Origin: Propionibacteriaceae bacterium | GTDB lineage: Bacteria > Actinomycetota > Actinomycetes > Propionibacteriales > Propionibacteriaceae | Length of the DNA: 49,718 bases | Assembly (NCBI GenBank): GCA_025965155.1 | Contig: JAOPXN010000006.1 | Coordinates: 1-49,718, forward strand | Reading direction: 5' to 3' | Shown: positions 1-9,536 of the stretch, one piece after another | Position numbering within the stretch: the first letter of the stretch is position 1 | How the letters are laid out: each line of letters opens with the position of its first letter | Position numbers and translations under genes: made by a program | Notes under the pieces: model-generated | Seen by the model: the letters and a program-made list of their open reading frames with translations, nothing else | What the model was told of the DNA's origin: nothing | Databases searched by the model: none

Positions 1-1012
1 GCTCGCCGTCCAGCACGGCGTCCAGGTTGTGCGCCTTGAAGCCCACCCGGTGGTCGGAGATCCGGTTCTCCGGGAAGTTGTAGGTGCGCACCCGCTCGCT
101 GCGGTCGACCGTGCGCACCTGGCTGCGGCGCTGGTCGGAGGCGGTCGCGGCGGCCTCGTCGCGGGCGGCGGCCAGCAACCGGGAGCGGAGCACGCGCAGC
201 GCCGACTCGCGGTTCTGCAGCTGGCTCTTCTCGTTCTGCGAGCTCACCACGATGCCGGTGGGCAGGTGGGTGATCCGGACGGCGGAGTCGGTGGTGTTCA
301 CGCTCTGCCCACCGGGCCCGGACGAGCGGAAGACGTCGATGCGCAGGTCGTTGGCGTCGACGGTGACGTCGACCTCCTCGGCCTCGGGCAGCACCAGCAC
401 CCCGGCGGCGGAGGTGTGGATGCGGCCCTGGGACTCGGTCACCGGCACCCGCTGCACCCGGTGCACGCCGGCCTCGAACTTCAGCCGGGCGAAGATGCCC
501 TCGTCGGTGCGGGACTTGATCGCCACCGCGACGTCCTTGTAACCGCCCAGCTCGGCGTCGACGGCGTCCAGCACCTCGGTCGACCAGCCGCGGCGCTCGG
601 CATACCGCAGGTACATCCGCAGCAGGTCGCCGGCGAACAACGCCGACTCCGCGCCGCCCTCCCCCGCCTTGATCTCGAGGATGACGTCCTTGTCGTCGTC
701 GGGGTCCTTGGGCAGCAGCAGCTCGGTCAGCCGGGCGGTGAGGTCGGTGACGCTGACCTCCAGCTGCTCGGCCTCGCGGGCGAAGGAGGCGTCCTCCCCG
801 GACAGCTCGCGAGCCGCGGACAGGTCGTCGCGGGCGGCGTCCAGCGCCCGGGCGGTCTCCACCAGGGGGGCGAGCGCGGCGTAACGCCGTCCCAGCCGGC
901 GGGCGCGCGCGGCGTCGACGTGCACCGCCGGGTCGGCGAGCTCGGCCTCCAGCTCGCGGTGCTCGGCGAGCAGGCCGGCGAGCCGGTCGCTGCCGGTCTC
1001 GGCACTGCTCAT
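1..1012 (-). CDS. prfA: Peptide chain release factor 1 (RF1), 3' end missing
   Basis: RF1 recognises UAA and UAG in the ribosomal A site and triggers release of the finished peptide. Reading the minus strand from the ATG at 1012 gives about 337 residues with no stop before the window edge, so only the extreme C-terminus is lost (RF1 is usually about 355-360 aa). The catalytic loop reads [17 protein letters not shown], containing the GGQ that contacts the peptidyl-transferase centre. The start is supported by an AGAGGAG ribosome-binding site just upstream. It lies downstream of rho and rpmE on the same strand, the arrangement known from Mycobacterium (rho-rpmE-prfA-hemK). A strong hairpin separates it from rpmE, so it may have its own promoter. 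Confidence 0.95.
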   Translation of the reverse strand, partial: MSSAETGSDRLAGLLAEHRELEAELADPAVHVDAARARRLGRRYAALAPLVETARALDAARDDLSAARELSGEDASFAREAEQLEVSVTDLTARLTELLLPKDPDDDKDVILEIKAGEGGAESALFAGDLLRMYLRYAERRGWSTEVLDAVDAELGGYKDVAVAIKSRTDEGIFARLKFEAGVHRVQRVPVTESQGRIHTSAAGVLVLPEAEEVDVTVDANDLRIDVFRSSGPGGQSVNTTDSAVRITHLPTGIVVSSQNEKSQLQNRESALRVLRSRLLAAARDEAAATASDQRRSQVRTVDRSERVRTYNFPENRISDHRVGFKAHNLDAVLDGE

Positions 1013-1091
1013 CTGCACTCCTCTGGTAGGTGAGCCCGAGCAATCCGGGGACTTGAGCCCGAAAGAGCCCGGACGTGGGCCCGGACATGAC

Positions 1092-1136
1092 GACGGCGCC
1101 CGTGCCGCCCCGGTGCAGGGCGGCGCGGGCGCCGTC
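1092..1136 (-). terminator. Strong hairpin between rpmE and prfA
   Basis: Two 19-nt arms (1092-1110 and 1118-1136) are complementary except for one G-T pair and enclose a 7-nt loop. The hairpin starts 7 bp after the rpmE stop. There is no T-run, as is common for actinobacterial terminators, so it may act as an attenuator or a 3'-end stabiliser rather than a full terminator. Confidence 0.55.
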
Positions 1137-1143
1137 GGTGGTG

Positions 1144-1374
1144 CTACTCGCCGGCGGGGGTGCCGGTGTTCCGCTTGCCGAACCGCTTCTCGAAGCGGGC
1201 GACGCGGCCACCGGTGTCCAGGATCTTCTGCTTGCCGGTGTAGAAGGGGTGGCACGCCGAGCAGACCTCGACGGTCAGCTGACCGGACGGGGCGGTGCTG
1301 CGGGTGGTGAACGTGTTTCCGCAACCACACGTCACCTCGGTGACGTTGTACTGCGGGTGGATGTCGGCCTTCAT
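1144..1374 (-). CDS. rpmE: 50S ribosomal protein bL31, zinc-binding (C+) type
   Basis: The 76-residue protein is a component of the large ribosomal subunit at the inter-subunit bridge. It carries the complete zinc ligand set of the C+ form of L31: Cys16, Cys18, Cys38 and Cys41 (CGC near the N-terminus and CSAC in the middle). Length and the KADIHPQY start match the family. C+ L31 is known to be replaced by a zinc-free paralogue under zinc shortage and, in Streptomyces, its gene belongs to the SigR thiol-stress regulon. A matching GGAAC-N18-GTT element lies 42 bp upstream here. It sits between rho and prfA on the same strand. Confidence 0.97.
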   Translation of the reverse strand: MKADIHPQYNVTEVTCGCGNTFTTRSTAPSGQLTVEVCSACHPFYTGKQKILDTGGRVARFEKRFGKRNTGTPAGE

Positions 1375-1415
1375 GCCGGTACACCCTCTCTCTGGTCTCG
1401 GGATCTGGTGGTTCG

Positions 1416-1441
1416 AACGCCGCCGGGGCTGGGAGGGTTCC
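1416..1441 (-). promoter_or_regulatory. Candidate SigR-type promoter of rpmE
   Basis: On the minus strand GGAAC (1441-1437) is followed by exactly 18 nt and then GTT (1418-1416). This matches the SigR/SigH consensus GGAAY-N18/19-GTT. The predicted transcript would start near 1409, about 35 nt before the rpmE ATG. SigR itself is encoded at 30.2-30.9 kb. The match is by eye; no transcript data are available. Confidence 0.5.
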
Positions 1442-1460
1442 GGCAGCGGAGGCTCGGTCG

Positions 1461-1486
1461 GCCAGTCTCCCAGACGGGAGACCGGC
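1461..1486 (-). terminator. Hairpin after rho
   Basis: Arms 1461-1471 and 1476-1486 (GTCTCCC/GGGAGAC core, one mismatch) enclose a 4-nt loop 14 bp beyond the rho stop codon. There is no T-run. It is a plausible end of the rho transcript. Confidence 0.45.
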
Positions 1487-1499
1487 GCGACCGGGCGGG

Positions 1500-3704
1500 T
1501 CAGTCCTTCTCGCCCACGCCGAGCGTGGTCTTCTGCACCTGCATCAGGAACTCGATGTTGTTGCGGGTCTTCCGCATCCGGTCGAGCAGCAGCTCCAGCG
1601 CCTGCTGGGGCTCCAGCGCCGACAGCACCCGGCGGAGCTTGATGACGATCGCCAGCTCGTCAGGCGAGAGGAGGATCTCCTCCTTGCGGGTGCTGGAGGC
1701 GTTCACGTCGACGGCGGGGAAGACCCGCTTGTCGGCCAGTCGCCGGTCCAGCTTCAGCTCCGCGTTACCGGTGCCCTTGAACTCCTCGAAGATGACCGTG
1801 TCCATCGTGGACCCGGTCTCGACCAGCGCCGAGGCGATGATCGTCAGCGAGCCGCCGTTCTCGATGTTGCGGGCGGCACCGAGGAAGCGCTTCGGCGGGT
1901 AGAGCGCCGTGGAGTCGACACCACCGGACAGGATGCGCCCGCTGGCGGGGGCCGCCAGGTTGTAGGCGCGGCCCAGCCGGGTGATCGAGTCCAGCAGGAC
2001 GACGACGTCGTGGCCCAGCTCGACCAGCCGCTTGGCCCGCTCGATCGACAGCTCGGCGACCGTGATGTGGTCCTGCGGGCGACGGTCGAACGTCGAGGCA
2101 ATGACCTCGCCCTTGACCGCGCGCTGCATGTCGGTGACCTCTTCGGGCCGCTCGTCGACAAGCACCACCATCAGGTGGACCTCGGGGTTGTTTGTGGTGA
2201 TCGCGTTGGCGATCGCCTGCATCACCAGCGTCTTACCGGCGCGGGTGGGCGAGACGATCAGGCCACGCTGGCCCTTGCCGACCGGCGCCACGATGTCGAT
2301 CAGACGGGTGGTCATCACGTTGGGCGTGGTTTCCAGCCGCATCCGCTCCTGCGGGTACAGCGGGGTCAGCTTGCCGAACTCCGGCCGGGTCCTGGCCTTC
2401 TCCGGGTCGGCGCCGTTGATGGTGTCGATCCGAACGACCGGGTTGAACTTCTCCTTCCGGTCGCCCTCCCGACTCTGCCGGATGGCCCCGGTCACCACGT
2501 CACCCTTGCGCAGCCCCAGCTTCTTGGCCATCGACATCGCCACGTAGGCGTCCTCGGAGCCCGGTAGATATCCAGAGGTACGGACGAACGCGTAGTTGTC
2601 CATCAGGTCCAAGATGCCGGCGACGGGCACCAGGACGTCGTCCTCGGAGACAACAGGGTCAGACTCATAGCGGTCAAGTCCGACGCCGCCGGTTCCACGC
2701 CCGCCCCGCCGGTTCTGCCGGTCGCGGTTGCGGCGGCGCCGTCCGCGACGGTTGCCACCGTCGTCGTCATAGTCGTTGTTGCGGTCGTTACCGCGGTCGG
2801 TGCGGCCCTGGTTGTCCCGGTTGTCGCCGCGGTCCGCGTCGTTGTTGCGGCCCTGGTTCTCCCGGTTGGCGTCGCGGGCTTCGTTGCGGTTGCCCTGGCG
2901 GCTGTCGTTGCGGTTTCCCCCGTCGCGGGTGCCCGCGTCACGGTTCTCGTTGCGGTTGCCCCCGTCGCGGGTGCCTCCGTCACGGTTGTCGCCGCCACGG
3001 TTGTCGGTGCGAGTGCCCCCGTCCCGGTTGTCGCTGCGGTTTCCGCCGTCGCGCTGGCGACGGTTGCGACGTTCGTTAAAGCCGCCGTCGCGCTCGCCCG
3101 TGTCCCGGTCGCTGTCGTCGCGTCGGTTGCGCGACTGCTCGCCGTCGGACTCTTCCTGCTGGCGGGACCGGTCCGGGCGGTCCTCGCGGGCTTCGGTGCG
3201 GTCGCTGGTGGAGGGCCGTTCCCCGGAACCGGCGTCGTCTACCCGCTCGGCCGCGCGCTCTGAGCCGCCATCGGCGCGAGCCTCAGGCTGCCGGTCGGCG
3301 TGAGCCTCGGAGCCGCGATCCGCGCGAGCCTCGGGCTGGTGCTCGCCCCGAGTCTGGTCTGAGACGAAGTCACGACGCGAGTCGACTCCGTCTACGGCAC
3401 GCTCGGACCCGACCAGCGTCGGCTGCGCCTCTGCGTCGCCGGTGCGCGTGCCACGGTTGTCCTGGCCCCGGTTGCCTTGGCGGGGGTTGTCTTGACCGGC
3501 TGAGGGCCGGCCGCCGCTCTGAGCGGACTGGATCGCCTCGATCAGCTGGCCCTTGCGCATGGCCGCAGTACCTCTGAGGCCAAGTGTGGACGCAAGCTGC
3601 TTAAGTTCAGGCAGCACCATGGCGTCGAGCCCGGAACCCTTGCGCTTCCGCCCGACAGTTCTGTCATCGGCAGGCGCGGTGGTCACTTCGGCTGTGTCTG
3701 TCAC
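1500..3704 (-). CDS. rho: Transcription termination factor Rho with long disordered insertion
   Basis: Rho is the hexameric RNA-dependent ATPase that terminates untranslated transcripts. Domains along the 734 residues: Rho_N SAP-like helical domain (about 27-61); a low-complexity Arg/Asn/Asp/Gly-rich segment (about 62-340) with tandem 14-residue repeats; the cold-shock RNA-binding domain (about 355-430); then the RecA-like motor with P-loop PTRAGKT (486-492) and Walker [12 protein letters not shown] (567-577). E. coli Rho is 419 aa; the excess is the insertion, which is typical of actinobacteria, where it helps act on structured GC-rich RNA. Translation starts at GTG 3704, overlapping the stop of a leader ORF by GTGA, with AAAGGG upstream. 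The 305-bp gap from thrB implies its own promoter. Confidence 0.97.
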   Translation of the reverse strand: MTDTAEVTTAPADDRTVGRKRKGSGLDAMVLPELKQLASTLGLRGTAAMRKGQLIEAIQSAQSGGRPSAGQDNPRQGNRGQDNRGTRTGDAEAQPTLVGSERAVDGVDSRRDFVSDQTRGEHQPEARADRGSEAHADRQPEARADGGSERAAERVDDAGSGERPSTSDRTEAREDRPDRSRQQEESDGEQSRNRRDDSDRDTGERDGGFNERRNRRQRDGGNRSDNRDGGTRTDNRGGDNRDGGTRDGGNRNENRDAGTRDGGNRNDSRQGNRNEARDANRENQGRNNDADRGDNRDNQGRTDRGNDRNNDYDDDGGNRRGRRRRNRDRQNRRGGRGTGGVGLDRYESDPVVSEDDVLVPVAGILDLMDNYAFVRTSGYLPGSEDAYVAMSMAKKLGLRKGDVVTGAIRQSREGDRKEKFNPVVRIDTINGADPEKARTRPEFGKLTPLYPQERMRLETTPNVMTTRLIDIVAPVGKGQRGLIVSPTRAGKTLVMQAIANAITTNNPEVHLMVVLVDERPEEVTDMQRAVKGEVIASTFDRRPQDHITVAELSIERAKRLVELGHDVVVLLDSITRLGRAYNLAAPASGRILSGGVDSTALYPPKRFLGAARNIENGGSLTIIASALVETGSTMDTVIFEEFKGTGNAELKLDRRLADKRVFPAVDVNASSTRKEEILLSPDELAIVIKLRRVLSALEPQQALELLLDRMRKTRNNIEFLMQVQKTTLGVGEKD
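2905..2988 (-). repeat. Two 42-bp tandem repeats inside rho
   Basis: Units beginning at 2905 and 2947 are nearly identical (a few substitutions) and encode the 14-residue motif [14 protein letters not shown] and its variant [14 protein letters not shown]. They lie in the disordered insertion of Rho. More degenerate copies flank them. Confidence 0.8.
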
Positions 3705-3919
3705 GTATTCCCTTTCGGAACGGGCTTGTGCCCTTCCTGTGCCCGAGGCGGTTGTCTCTCGGGGGCAATGATCTGCTTCGTAAGGTCGTAGTCAGTGTGG
3801 AGAAGATTCTCAGCAGATTCTGTGGCGAAGATCCCTGTCCGGGCTCCTCCGCCGCGCCTGACCTTTGAGGCGCTGCCTAATCGGTAAGAGGGGTTCAACC
3901 TGGCCCGTTGCGACCTCAT
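3701..3919 (-). CDS. Putative leader ORF translationally coupled to rho
   Basis: A 72-codon frame starts at ATG 3919 (a GTG immediately precedes it) behind a GAAGGG sequence and ends with a TGA that overlaps the GTG start of rho (GTGA, 3704-3701). The product (MRSQRARLNPSYRLG...) is basic and resembles no family I recognise. Its value may lie in being translated: ribosomes finishing it would be positioned to reinitiate at rho, and stalling would expose the leader to Rho. Leader-mediated control of rho by Rho is known in E. coli, and overlapping leader ORFs have been described in mycobacteria. Coding capacity is inferred only from the start, RBS and overlap. Confidence 0.4.
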   Translation of the reverse strand: MRSQRARLNPSYRLGSASKVRRGGGARTGIFATESAENLLHTDYDLTKQIIAPERQPPRAQEGHKPVPKGNT

Positions 3920-3922
3920 CAC

Positions 3923-4009
3923 CCTTCGGCGAATCCAAGATTAGCACTGTCTGTCGACTTGTGTGTTACTTGCCGTCGGTGAGTCGTTAACCTGACCCGA
4001 ACCCCCGCT
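3923..4009 (-). promoter_or_regulatory. Probable rho promoter region
   Basis: With the leader ORF this makes up the 305-bp gap between thrB and rho. On the minus strand a TAATCT -10-like hexamer (3943-3938) would place transcription start near 3931, giving a leader of roughly 225 nt before rho. No convincing -35 box is visible. Confidence 0.3.
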
Positions 4010-4903
4010 TTAGAGGCTCGCAGTTGCGCCGCCTGCGACAGCTGTACGCACGACGGCGAAGCCGGGCTGCGCCCGGGCGGCGAGCTTGTCCATGGCGGCC
4101 GCCCGGCCGAGCACCATGACGGTGGGGCCGGCTCCGCTGATGACGGCCGCGAAACCTTCTCCTCGCAGCGAGGTGAGCAGGTCGAAGGAGTCGGGCATCG
4201 CGCGGCTCCGGTAGTCCTGGTGCAGCCATTCACGGGTTGCGTCGTGCAACAGGTCCGGTTCGGCGGCTATGGCGTGCACAAACAACGCGGCACGTCCGGA
4301 ATTCGCCGCCGCGTCTTCGTGCGGCACCACCTCGGGCAGCAGACCGCGCGCCATACGGGTGGCCACGGGCGTCTGGGGGATGAACACCACGGCGCCGACG
4401 TCGTCGGAGACGCTGCCCTGGGTCACCGCAACCCCGTCGGAGCCGGCGTACGCCATCACGAAGCCGCCGTAGATGGCCGCCGCCACATTGTCGGGGTGCC
4501 CCTCAATGGCACTGGCGTGCTGCAGCAGCCAGTGCCGGTCGGGCGGGTGCCCTGCCAGCGCCCGGGCTGCGGCCAGACCCGCCACGATCGCCGCCGAGGA
4601 GGACCCGAGCCCTCGGCCGTGCGGGATGGTGTTCCGGCAGGTCAGCCGCAGCCCCGGCACGCTGACCCCGAGGTCGGCGAAACCGGTCAGCGCGGACCTG
4701 ACGATCAGGTGCGAGTCGTCCCGCGGAAGCGCGTCGGCACCTTCCCCGGTGACGTCGATGTCGAATCCGGCGTCGATTACCTGGAGCCGGACCGACTCCG
4801 ACCAGGAGAGGGCGAGCCCGAAGCAGTCGAAGCCGGGGCCGAGGTTGGCACTGGTGGCCGGCACCTGCACGGTGACGGTCGTACCGGGAGCCAGGCTGCG
4901 CAC
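4010..4903 (-). CDS. thrB: Homoserine kinase
   Basis: ThrB phosphorylates L-homoserine with ATP to O-phosphohomoserine, the substrate of threonine synthase. The 297-residue protein is a GHMP kinase: N-terminal PATSANLGPGFDCFGLAL, the ATP-binding loop PHGRGLGSSSAA (94-105), and the C-terminal glycine-rich ISGAGPTVMVLG. Length fits the family (about 300 aa). The start is a GTG 5 bp after the thrC stop, so it is the last gene of hom-thrC-thrB. The stop is TAA at 4012-4010; no obvious terminator hairpin follows. Confidence 0.96.
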   Translation of the reverse strand: MRSLAPGTTVTVQVPATSANLGPGFDCFGLALSWSESVRLQVIDAGFDIDVTGEGADALPRDDSHLIVRSALTGFADLGVSVPGLRLTCRNTIPHGRGLGSSSAAIVAGLAAARALAGHPPDRHWLLQHASAIEGHPDNVAAAIYGGFVMAYAGSDGVAVTQGSVSDDVGAVVFIPQTPVATRMARGLLPEVVPHEDAAANSGRAALFVHAIAAEPDLLHDATREWLHQDYRSRAMPDSFDLLTSLRGEGFAAVISGAGPTVMVLGRAAAMDKLAARAQPGFAVVRTAVAGGATASL

Positions 4904-4908
4904 GTCGG

Positions 4909-6060
4909 CTACAGCTCGGAGCCGCTGAAGCCGCAGGCCTTGGCGACTGAACGGACGTCAGCCCGGACCACCTCGGCCTCGATCGGGCCTCGGGCGGACA
5001 AGGCGGTGTCGACATCTTTGAGGCCGTGGCCCGTCACTGTGACGACGATCTGCAGACCATGATCAAGTTCACCGCGCTCGTGCAGATCAAGCAGCCCGGC
5101 CACTCCAGCCGCCGACGCCGGCTCAACGAAAACGCCTTCACGAGCGGCCAGGAACGCTTGTGCAGAAAGGATCTGGGCGTCGGTCACGGCACCGAATCGG
5201 CCGCCGGACTCGTCCTTGGCGGCCACGGCGGACGTGGTGGAGGCGGGGTTTCCGATCCGGATCGCTGTCGCCACCGTCTCCGGTGCGATGACCGGATGAC
5301 CGAGCACCAGCGGCGCTGCGCCGGCAGCCTGAAAGCCCCACATTCGCGGGGTACGGGAGGCGACCCCCGCCGCGGCGTACTCGGTGTAACCGCGCCAGTA
5401 GGCCGAGATATTTCCACCGTTACCAACGGGGAGGACATGCAGGTCCGGTGCGTCGCCGAGCTCGTCCACGATCTCGAATGCGGCCGTCTTCTGTCCCTCG
5501 ATCCGGGCCGGGTTGACGGAGTTCACCAAGGCAACCGGGTAGTCGGCGGCCAGCGAACGAGCCAGGTCGAGACACTGGTCGAAGTTGCCGTCCACCTGCA
5601 CCACGTGGGCTCCGTGGACCACGGCCTGGGCCAGCTTGCCTGCGGCGATCCGCCCGGCCGGGAGCAGCACGATCGGACGGAGGCCGGCCCGGACCGCGTA
5701 CGCCGCCGCCGAGGCGGAGGTGTTCCCGGTGGAAGCGCAGACGACGGCCTGTGCTCCGGCCCCGGCAGACACGCTGACCGCGACCGTCATGCCGCGGTCC
5801 TTGAAGGAGCCAGTGGGGTTGGCGCCCTCGACCTTCAGCCACACCTCGCCGTCGAACAGCTCCGAGAGCGCGTTCGCCCTCACCAAGGGCGTGTCACCCT
5901 CACCGAGGGTGATGACCGGGTCGGTGTCGGACAGCGGCAGCCAGTCGCGGTAGCGGGCGATGATGCCCCGTTCCGGGCGTGCCCGGCCTCCATCCTGCGC
6001 GGCGCGTGCCGCCACCCGCGGCTGCTCGGCTGCGTCGGTCTGGGGAACCATCTCACTCAC
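4909..6060 (-). CDS. thrC: Threonine synthase
   Basis: This PLP enzyme converts O-phosphohomoserine to L-threonine. The 383-residue protein is fold-type II; the PLP lysine is K87 in [10 protein letters not shown], and the phosphate-binding GNGGNIS and [15 protein letters not shown] motifs are present. It overlaps the end of hom by 8 bp, indicating translational coupling. The start is the GTG at 6060; the in-frame ATG three codons later is an alternative. The 30-residue N-terminal extension before the conserved RYRDWLPL is slightly longer than usual for the short (mycobacterial) form. Confidence 0.96.
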   Translation of the reverse strand: MSEMVPQTDAAEQPRVAARAAQDGGRARPERGIIARYRDWLPLSDTDPVITLGEGDTPLVRANALSELFDGEVWLKVEGANPTGSFKDRGMTVAVSVSAGAGAQAVVCASTGNTSASAAAYAVRAGLRPIVLLPAGRIAAGKLAQAVVHGAHVVQVDGNFDQCLDLARSLAADYPVALVNSVNPARIEGQKTAAFEIVDELGDAPDLHVLPVGNGGNISAYWRGYTEYAAAGVASRTPRMWGFQAAGAAPLVLGHPVIAPETVATAIRIGNPASTTSAVAAKDESGGRFGAVTDAQILSAQAFLAAREGVFVEPASAAGVAGLLDLHERGELDHGLQIVVTVTGHGLKDVDTALSARGPIEAEVVRADVRSVAKACGFSGSEL

Positions 6061-7390
6061 CTTCGACTCTCATCACACTGGTGACATCACGGACGACGTC
6101 GAGCCCGCGCAGGGCTTCGACGGTTGCACTCAGGGCCGCATCGCTCGCCCGGTGGGTGACAATGACCAGCTGCGCATCGGCCTCCCGGCCCTGCTGGCGC
6201 ACCGTCTGGATGGAGACGCCGTGCTCGGCGAAGCACTGCGCAATTGTGGCCAGGACCCCCGCGACGTCGGCCACCTCGAGGGAAAGATGGTAGCGGGTAA
6301 TGACGTTGCCGATCGGGGACACCGGTCGAGCCGCATAGCTGGACTCCCCCGGTCCGGCCGCGCCCCGCAGCCGGTTACGAGCCACCGTGACAAGGTCGCC
6401 GAGGACGGCGCTCGCGGTCGGTGCGCCGCCGGCGCCCGGGCCATAGAACATCAGCCGGCCGGCGAACTGCGACTCGATGAACACCGCGTTGTAGGCGCCG
6501 CCGACGCTGGCCAGCGGGTGGCTGCGCGGGATCATCGCCGGGTGCACCCGGACCGAGACGGTGCGCTCCCGCTCCGGATGGTCAGGATCGGCGGGCGACA
6601 GCTGGCAGATCGCCAGCAGCTTCACCACACAACCCATGGCCCGGGCCGAGGAGATGTCAGTCGAGGTCACCTCGGTGATGCCCTCGCGGTAGACGTCCGC
6701 ACTGGTAACCCGGGAGTGGAATGCCAGGCTGGACAGGATGGCCGCCTTAGCGGCCGCGTCGAACCCGTCGACATCGGCGGTCGGGTCGGCTTCGGCGTAG
6801 CCCAGGGCCTGCGCCTCGGCCAAGGTCTCGGCGAAGCCGGCGCCGTCGGTGTCCATCTTGTCCAGGATGAAGTTGGTGGTGCCGTTGACGATGCCGATCA
6901 CCGAGGTGACCTCGTCGCCGACCAGCGACTCCCGCAGCGGCCGGATGATGGGGATGGCTCCGGCAACTGAAGCCTCGAAGTAGAGGTCGACCCCCGCCTT
7001 CTCGGCCGCGGCGAACAGGGTGACCCCGTCCTCGGCCAGCAGCGCCTTGTTCGCGGTCACCACCGAGGCTCCATTGCCGAGCGCGCTCAGGATCAACGAC
7101 CGGGCCGGCTCAATGCCACCGATCACCTCCACCACCAAGTCGACGTCGGGCCGGCGGACCAGGGCCTCGGCGTCGGTGGTGAACAGGCTGGGGTCGATGC
7201 CGGGCCGGGTCCGGTTCAGCCGGCGGACGGCGATCCCCACCAGCTCCAGCGGCCGCCCCACCCGCGCCTGCAGGTCGGAGGCCTGGTCGGTCAGCAACCG
7301 GACCACCTCGGAGCCGACGACGCCGCAGCCGAGCATGGCGACGCGCAGCGGCTCGAGCACCGGCTGACCGTTGGGTGACGGGCTTGTCAT
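6053..7390 (-). CDS. hom: Homoserine dehydrogenase with ACT domain
   Basis: It reduces aspartate semialdehyde to homoserine with NAD(P)H, the branch-point step to threonine and methionine. The 445-residue monofunctional enzyme has an N-terminal Rossmann fold with GCGVVG (21-26), the catalytic homoserine-dehydrogenase domain with [11 protein letters not shown] and [10 protein letters not shown], and a C-terminal ACT domain (about 355-430), the site of threonine feedback in Gram-positive homologues. It starts at ATG 7390 and heads hom-thrC-thrB; lysA lies 138 bp upstream on the same strand. Confidence 0.97.
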   Translation of the reverse strand: MTSPSPNGQPVLEPLRVAMLGCGVVGSEVVRLLTDQASDLQARVGRPLELVGIAVRRLNRTRPGIDPSLFTTDAEALVRRPDVDLVVEVIGGIEPARSLILSALGNGASVVTANKALLAEDGVTLFAAAEKAGVDLYFEASVAGAIPIIRPLRESLVGDEVTSVIGIVNGTTNFILDKMDTDGAGFAETLAEAQALGYAEADPTADVDGFDAAAKAAILSSLAFHSRVTSADVYREGITEVTSTDISSARAMGCVVKLLAICQLSPADPDHPERERTVSVRVHPAMIPRSHPLASVGGAYNAVFIESQFAGRLMFYGPGAGGAPTASAVLGDLVTVARNRLRGAAGPGESSYAARPVSPIGNVITRYHLSLEVADVAGVLATIAQCFAEHGVSIQTVRQQGREADAQLVIVTHRASDAALSATVEALRGLDVVRDVTSVMRVEGE

Positions 7391-7528
7391 GGGCGGGCGG
7401 ACCTCTCGTCGGCTAAGCAGCCGTTCATACTGTGGGCGGGATCATTGTTCACCATCGACGCGGTGCCGGAAACCGAACGCCTGCGGCTTGGCCGGCGCGG
7501 GCCGGCCGGGGTGCGGGAATCGGACCGG

Positions 7529-8929
7529 CTAGCCGACGTCGAGGGCAAGCAGGTCGTCGATAGTCTCGCGGCGGATCAGGGTGCTGATCACACCGTCGCG
7601 CACTGCCACCACCGGCGGCCGCGGCACATGGTTGTAGTTGCTCGCCATCGAGCGGCTGTACGCACCCGACGCCGGGACGGCGATCAGGTCGCCGGCGGCG
7701 ACGTCGGCCGGCAGGAACTCGTCCCGGACCAGGATGTCACCGCCCTCGCAGTGCTTGCCAACGACCCGGGACAGCGCCGGCGGCGCGTCCGAGCGCCGCG
7801 AAGCCACCGTGGCCGAGTACTCCGCGGCGTACAGGGCGGTTCGGATGTTGTCGCTCATCCCACCGTCGACGGCGACGTAGAGCCGGCTCGCACCCCCGTC
7901 CAGCTCGACGGTCTTGACGGTGCCGACCCGGTACAGCGCGAAGGCGCTCGGACCGCTGATGGCGCGCCCTGGCTCGATCGACAGGTGCGGTACGGCGACT
8001 CCGAGCCGGCTGCACTCGGTCTCGATGATCTGGCGCAGCGGGCCGGCCAACCCGTCGGGGGTGTTCGGGGTGTCCGCGCTGGTGTAGGCGATGCCGAAAC
8101 CGCCGCCGAGGTCCAGCTCCTGCAGCTGGATTCCGGTCCGCTCGGCGAAGTCCGCGTGCAGCCGGAGCGTACGGCGCGCCGCCACCTCGAAGCCCTCGGT
8201 GTCGAAGATCTGCGAGCCGATGTGGGAGTGGATGCCGACCAGCTCCAGCCGGGGATGGTCCTGGCATGCCTGCAGCGCTCGGGCCGCCGAGCCGCCCGCG
8301 ATGGAGAATCCGAACTTCTGGTCCTCATGAGCGGTGGCGATGTACTCGTGGGTGTGCGCCTCGACCCCGGTGGTGACCCGCACCATCACCCGAGGTGTGC
8401 GCTGCATCTCCTCGGCGATGCGGCCCAGTCGCTCGATCTCGTCGAAGGAGTCGATGATGATGCGCCCGACACCGGCGTCCAGGGCCTGCCGCAGTTCGTC
8501 GCTGCTCTTGTTGTTCCCGTGCAGCCCGATCCGAGCCGGGTCCACCCCGGCACGGAGCGCCACGGTCAGCTCACCACCGGTGCACACGTCGACGCCCAGA
8601 CCCTCTTCGGCCACCCAGCGGGCCACCGCCGTACACAGGAAGGACTTGCCGGCGTAGTAGACGTCCCAGCCTGCGAAGGCCGTCGCGAACGCCCGGGCGC
8701 GGCGACGCAGATCCGCTTCGTCGACCACGTAGGCGGGGGTACCCACCTGCTCCGCAATCTGGCTGACGCTCACTCCGGCCACGTGCAGCACACCGTCGTC
8801 GTCCTTGCCCGCGTTGTCACTCCAGAGCGCGGGCAGCAGAGCGTTGACGTCGGACGGCAGCCCGAGCCAGCCGGGCGCGCGGGACGCCACGTCGGCATGG
8901 ATCGAGCCGGCGACGTGCGAGTGGGTCAT
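7529..8929 (-). CDS. lysA: Diaminopimelate decarboxylase
   Basis: LysA decarboxylates meso-diaminopimelate to L-lysine, the last step of lysine synthesis. From the ATG at 8929 it has 466 residues: fold-type III PLP enzyme with the PLP lysine K95 in YYAGKSFLC, HIGSQIFD and DLGGGFGIAY in the barrel, and the CEGGDIL active-site cysteine region near the C-terminus. An upstream in-frame GTG (8992) would add 21 residues (RCPATDKPAVPRC...) that do not resemble the family; neither start has a clear ribosome-binding site, so the shorter form is preferred on homology. It is 66 bp from the upstream lipoprotein gene. Confidence 0.95.
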   Translation of the reverse strand: MTHSHVAGSIHADVASRAPGWLGLPSDVNALLPALWSDNAGKDDDGVLHVAGVSVSQIAEQVGTPAYVVDEADLRRRARAFATAFAGWDVYYAGKSFLCTAVARWVAEEGLGVDVCTGGELTVALRAGVDPARIGLHGNNKSSDELRQALDAGVGRIIIDSFDEIERLGRIAEEMQRTPRVMVRVTTGVEAHTHEYIATAHEDQKFGFSIAGGSAARALQACQDHPRLELVGIHSHIGSQIFDTEGFEVAARRTLRLHADFAERTGIQLQELDLGGGFGIAYTSADTPNTPDGLAGPLRQIIETECSRLGVAVPHLSIEPGRAISGPSAFALYRVGTVKTVELDGGASRLYVAVDGGMSDNIRTALYAAEYSATVASRRSDAPPALSRVVGKHCEGGDILVRDEFLPADVAAGDLIAVPASGAYSRSMASNYNHVPRPPVVAVRDGVISTLIRRETIDDLLALDVG

Positions 8930-8995
8930 GGTCGAAACTGTGCCAGATCGACACCTCGGGACCGCGGGCTTATCAGTCGCTGGACACCGCACCTG

Positions 8996-9535
8996 TCAGG
9001 ACTCGGCGCTGACCTCGATCACCTTGCGGCCCGCGAGCGGGACGGCACGTGGGTCGCCCCGGACCGGTGCGCCGTCCACCCAGACCCGTACCGCGCCGCA
9101 AGCGTTGCCCACGCACCGGTCGTCCAGCCGGACCCCCCACAGAGTGAAGAAGTGTCCCAGCGTCACCGAGCTCGTGCCCTTCCCCTCGAGCCAGACCTGG
9201 CCGCTTGAGTCGTGGGTGTGTACCGCCGCCTGGACTGCCCGGACCCGGTCAACGCCGACGAAGGCCGGGATCTGTACCGCTGTCCCGTCCACCCTCAGGT
9301 GCAGCGTCAGCACCGACTGGTTCTCCGTCAGATCCAGCGGCAGCGGCTCCAGTCCTGCGGCCTGGATATAGGAGATGGCGTCCCGTGGCGCGTCCCACGG
9401 AGGCGGTGTGGTCCGCGACTGCGCCGGCTCCGGCACAGCTGCGTGGACGCACCCGGCCGGTACCAGCAGCGCCAGCAGTCCGACGGCCAGGGCTCGGCGG
9501 CTGCGCGAGAACCGGTGCTGAACGGACACGCCCAT
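8996..9535 (-). CDS. Small putative lipoprotein
   Basis: The product has about 179 residues, with a basic n-region, hydrophobic h-region and lipobox VPAGC (Cys29), so it should be an envelope lipoprotein. After a Pro/Thr-rich linker comes a domain of about 130 residues containing two cysteines (DRCVGNACGAVRVWVDGAP) that could form a disulphide. I do not recognise a characterised family. The frame is open upstream through the tRNA gene, so the long version is not credible. ATG 9535 is the first reasonable start, but a TATTCT hexamer at 9542-9537 lies 7 nt before an in-frame GTG at 9529, making a leaderless start two codons later likely. It precedes lysA. Confidence 0.75.
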   Translation of the reverse strand: MGVSVQHRFSRSRRALAVGLLALLVPAGCVHAAVPEPAQSRTTPPPWDAPRDAISYIQAAGLEPLPLDLTENQSVLTLHLRVDGTAVQIPAFVGVDRVRAVQAAVHTHDSSGQVWLEGKGTSSVTLGHFFTLWGVRLDDRCVGNACGAVRVWVDGAPVRGDPRAVPLAGRKVIEVSAES

Positions 9536-9536
9536 G

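Noticed and set aside
7490-7520. GCCGGC-rich self-complementary stretch after lysA as a terminator
   Set aside because: Alternating GGCC/CCGG sequence folds in many registers; it cannot be told apart from general GC-richness.
7445-9208. Long plus-strand open frame (587 codons) opposite lysA and the lipoprotein gene
   Set aside because: It is antisense to well-supported genes, is Arg/Gly/Asp/His-rich with no domain, and arises from high GC at third positions.
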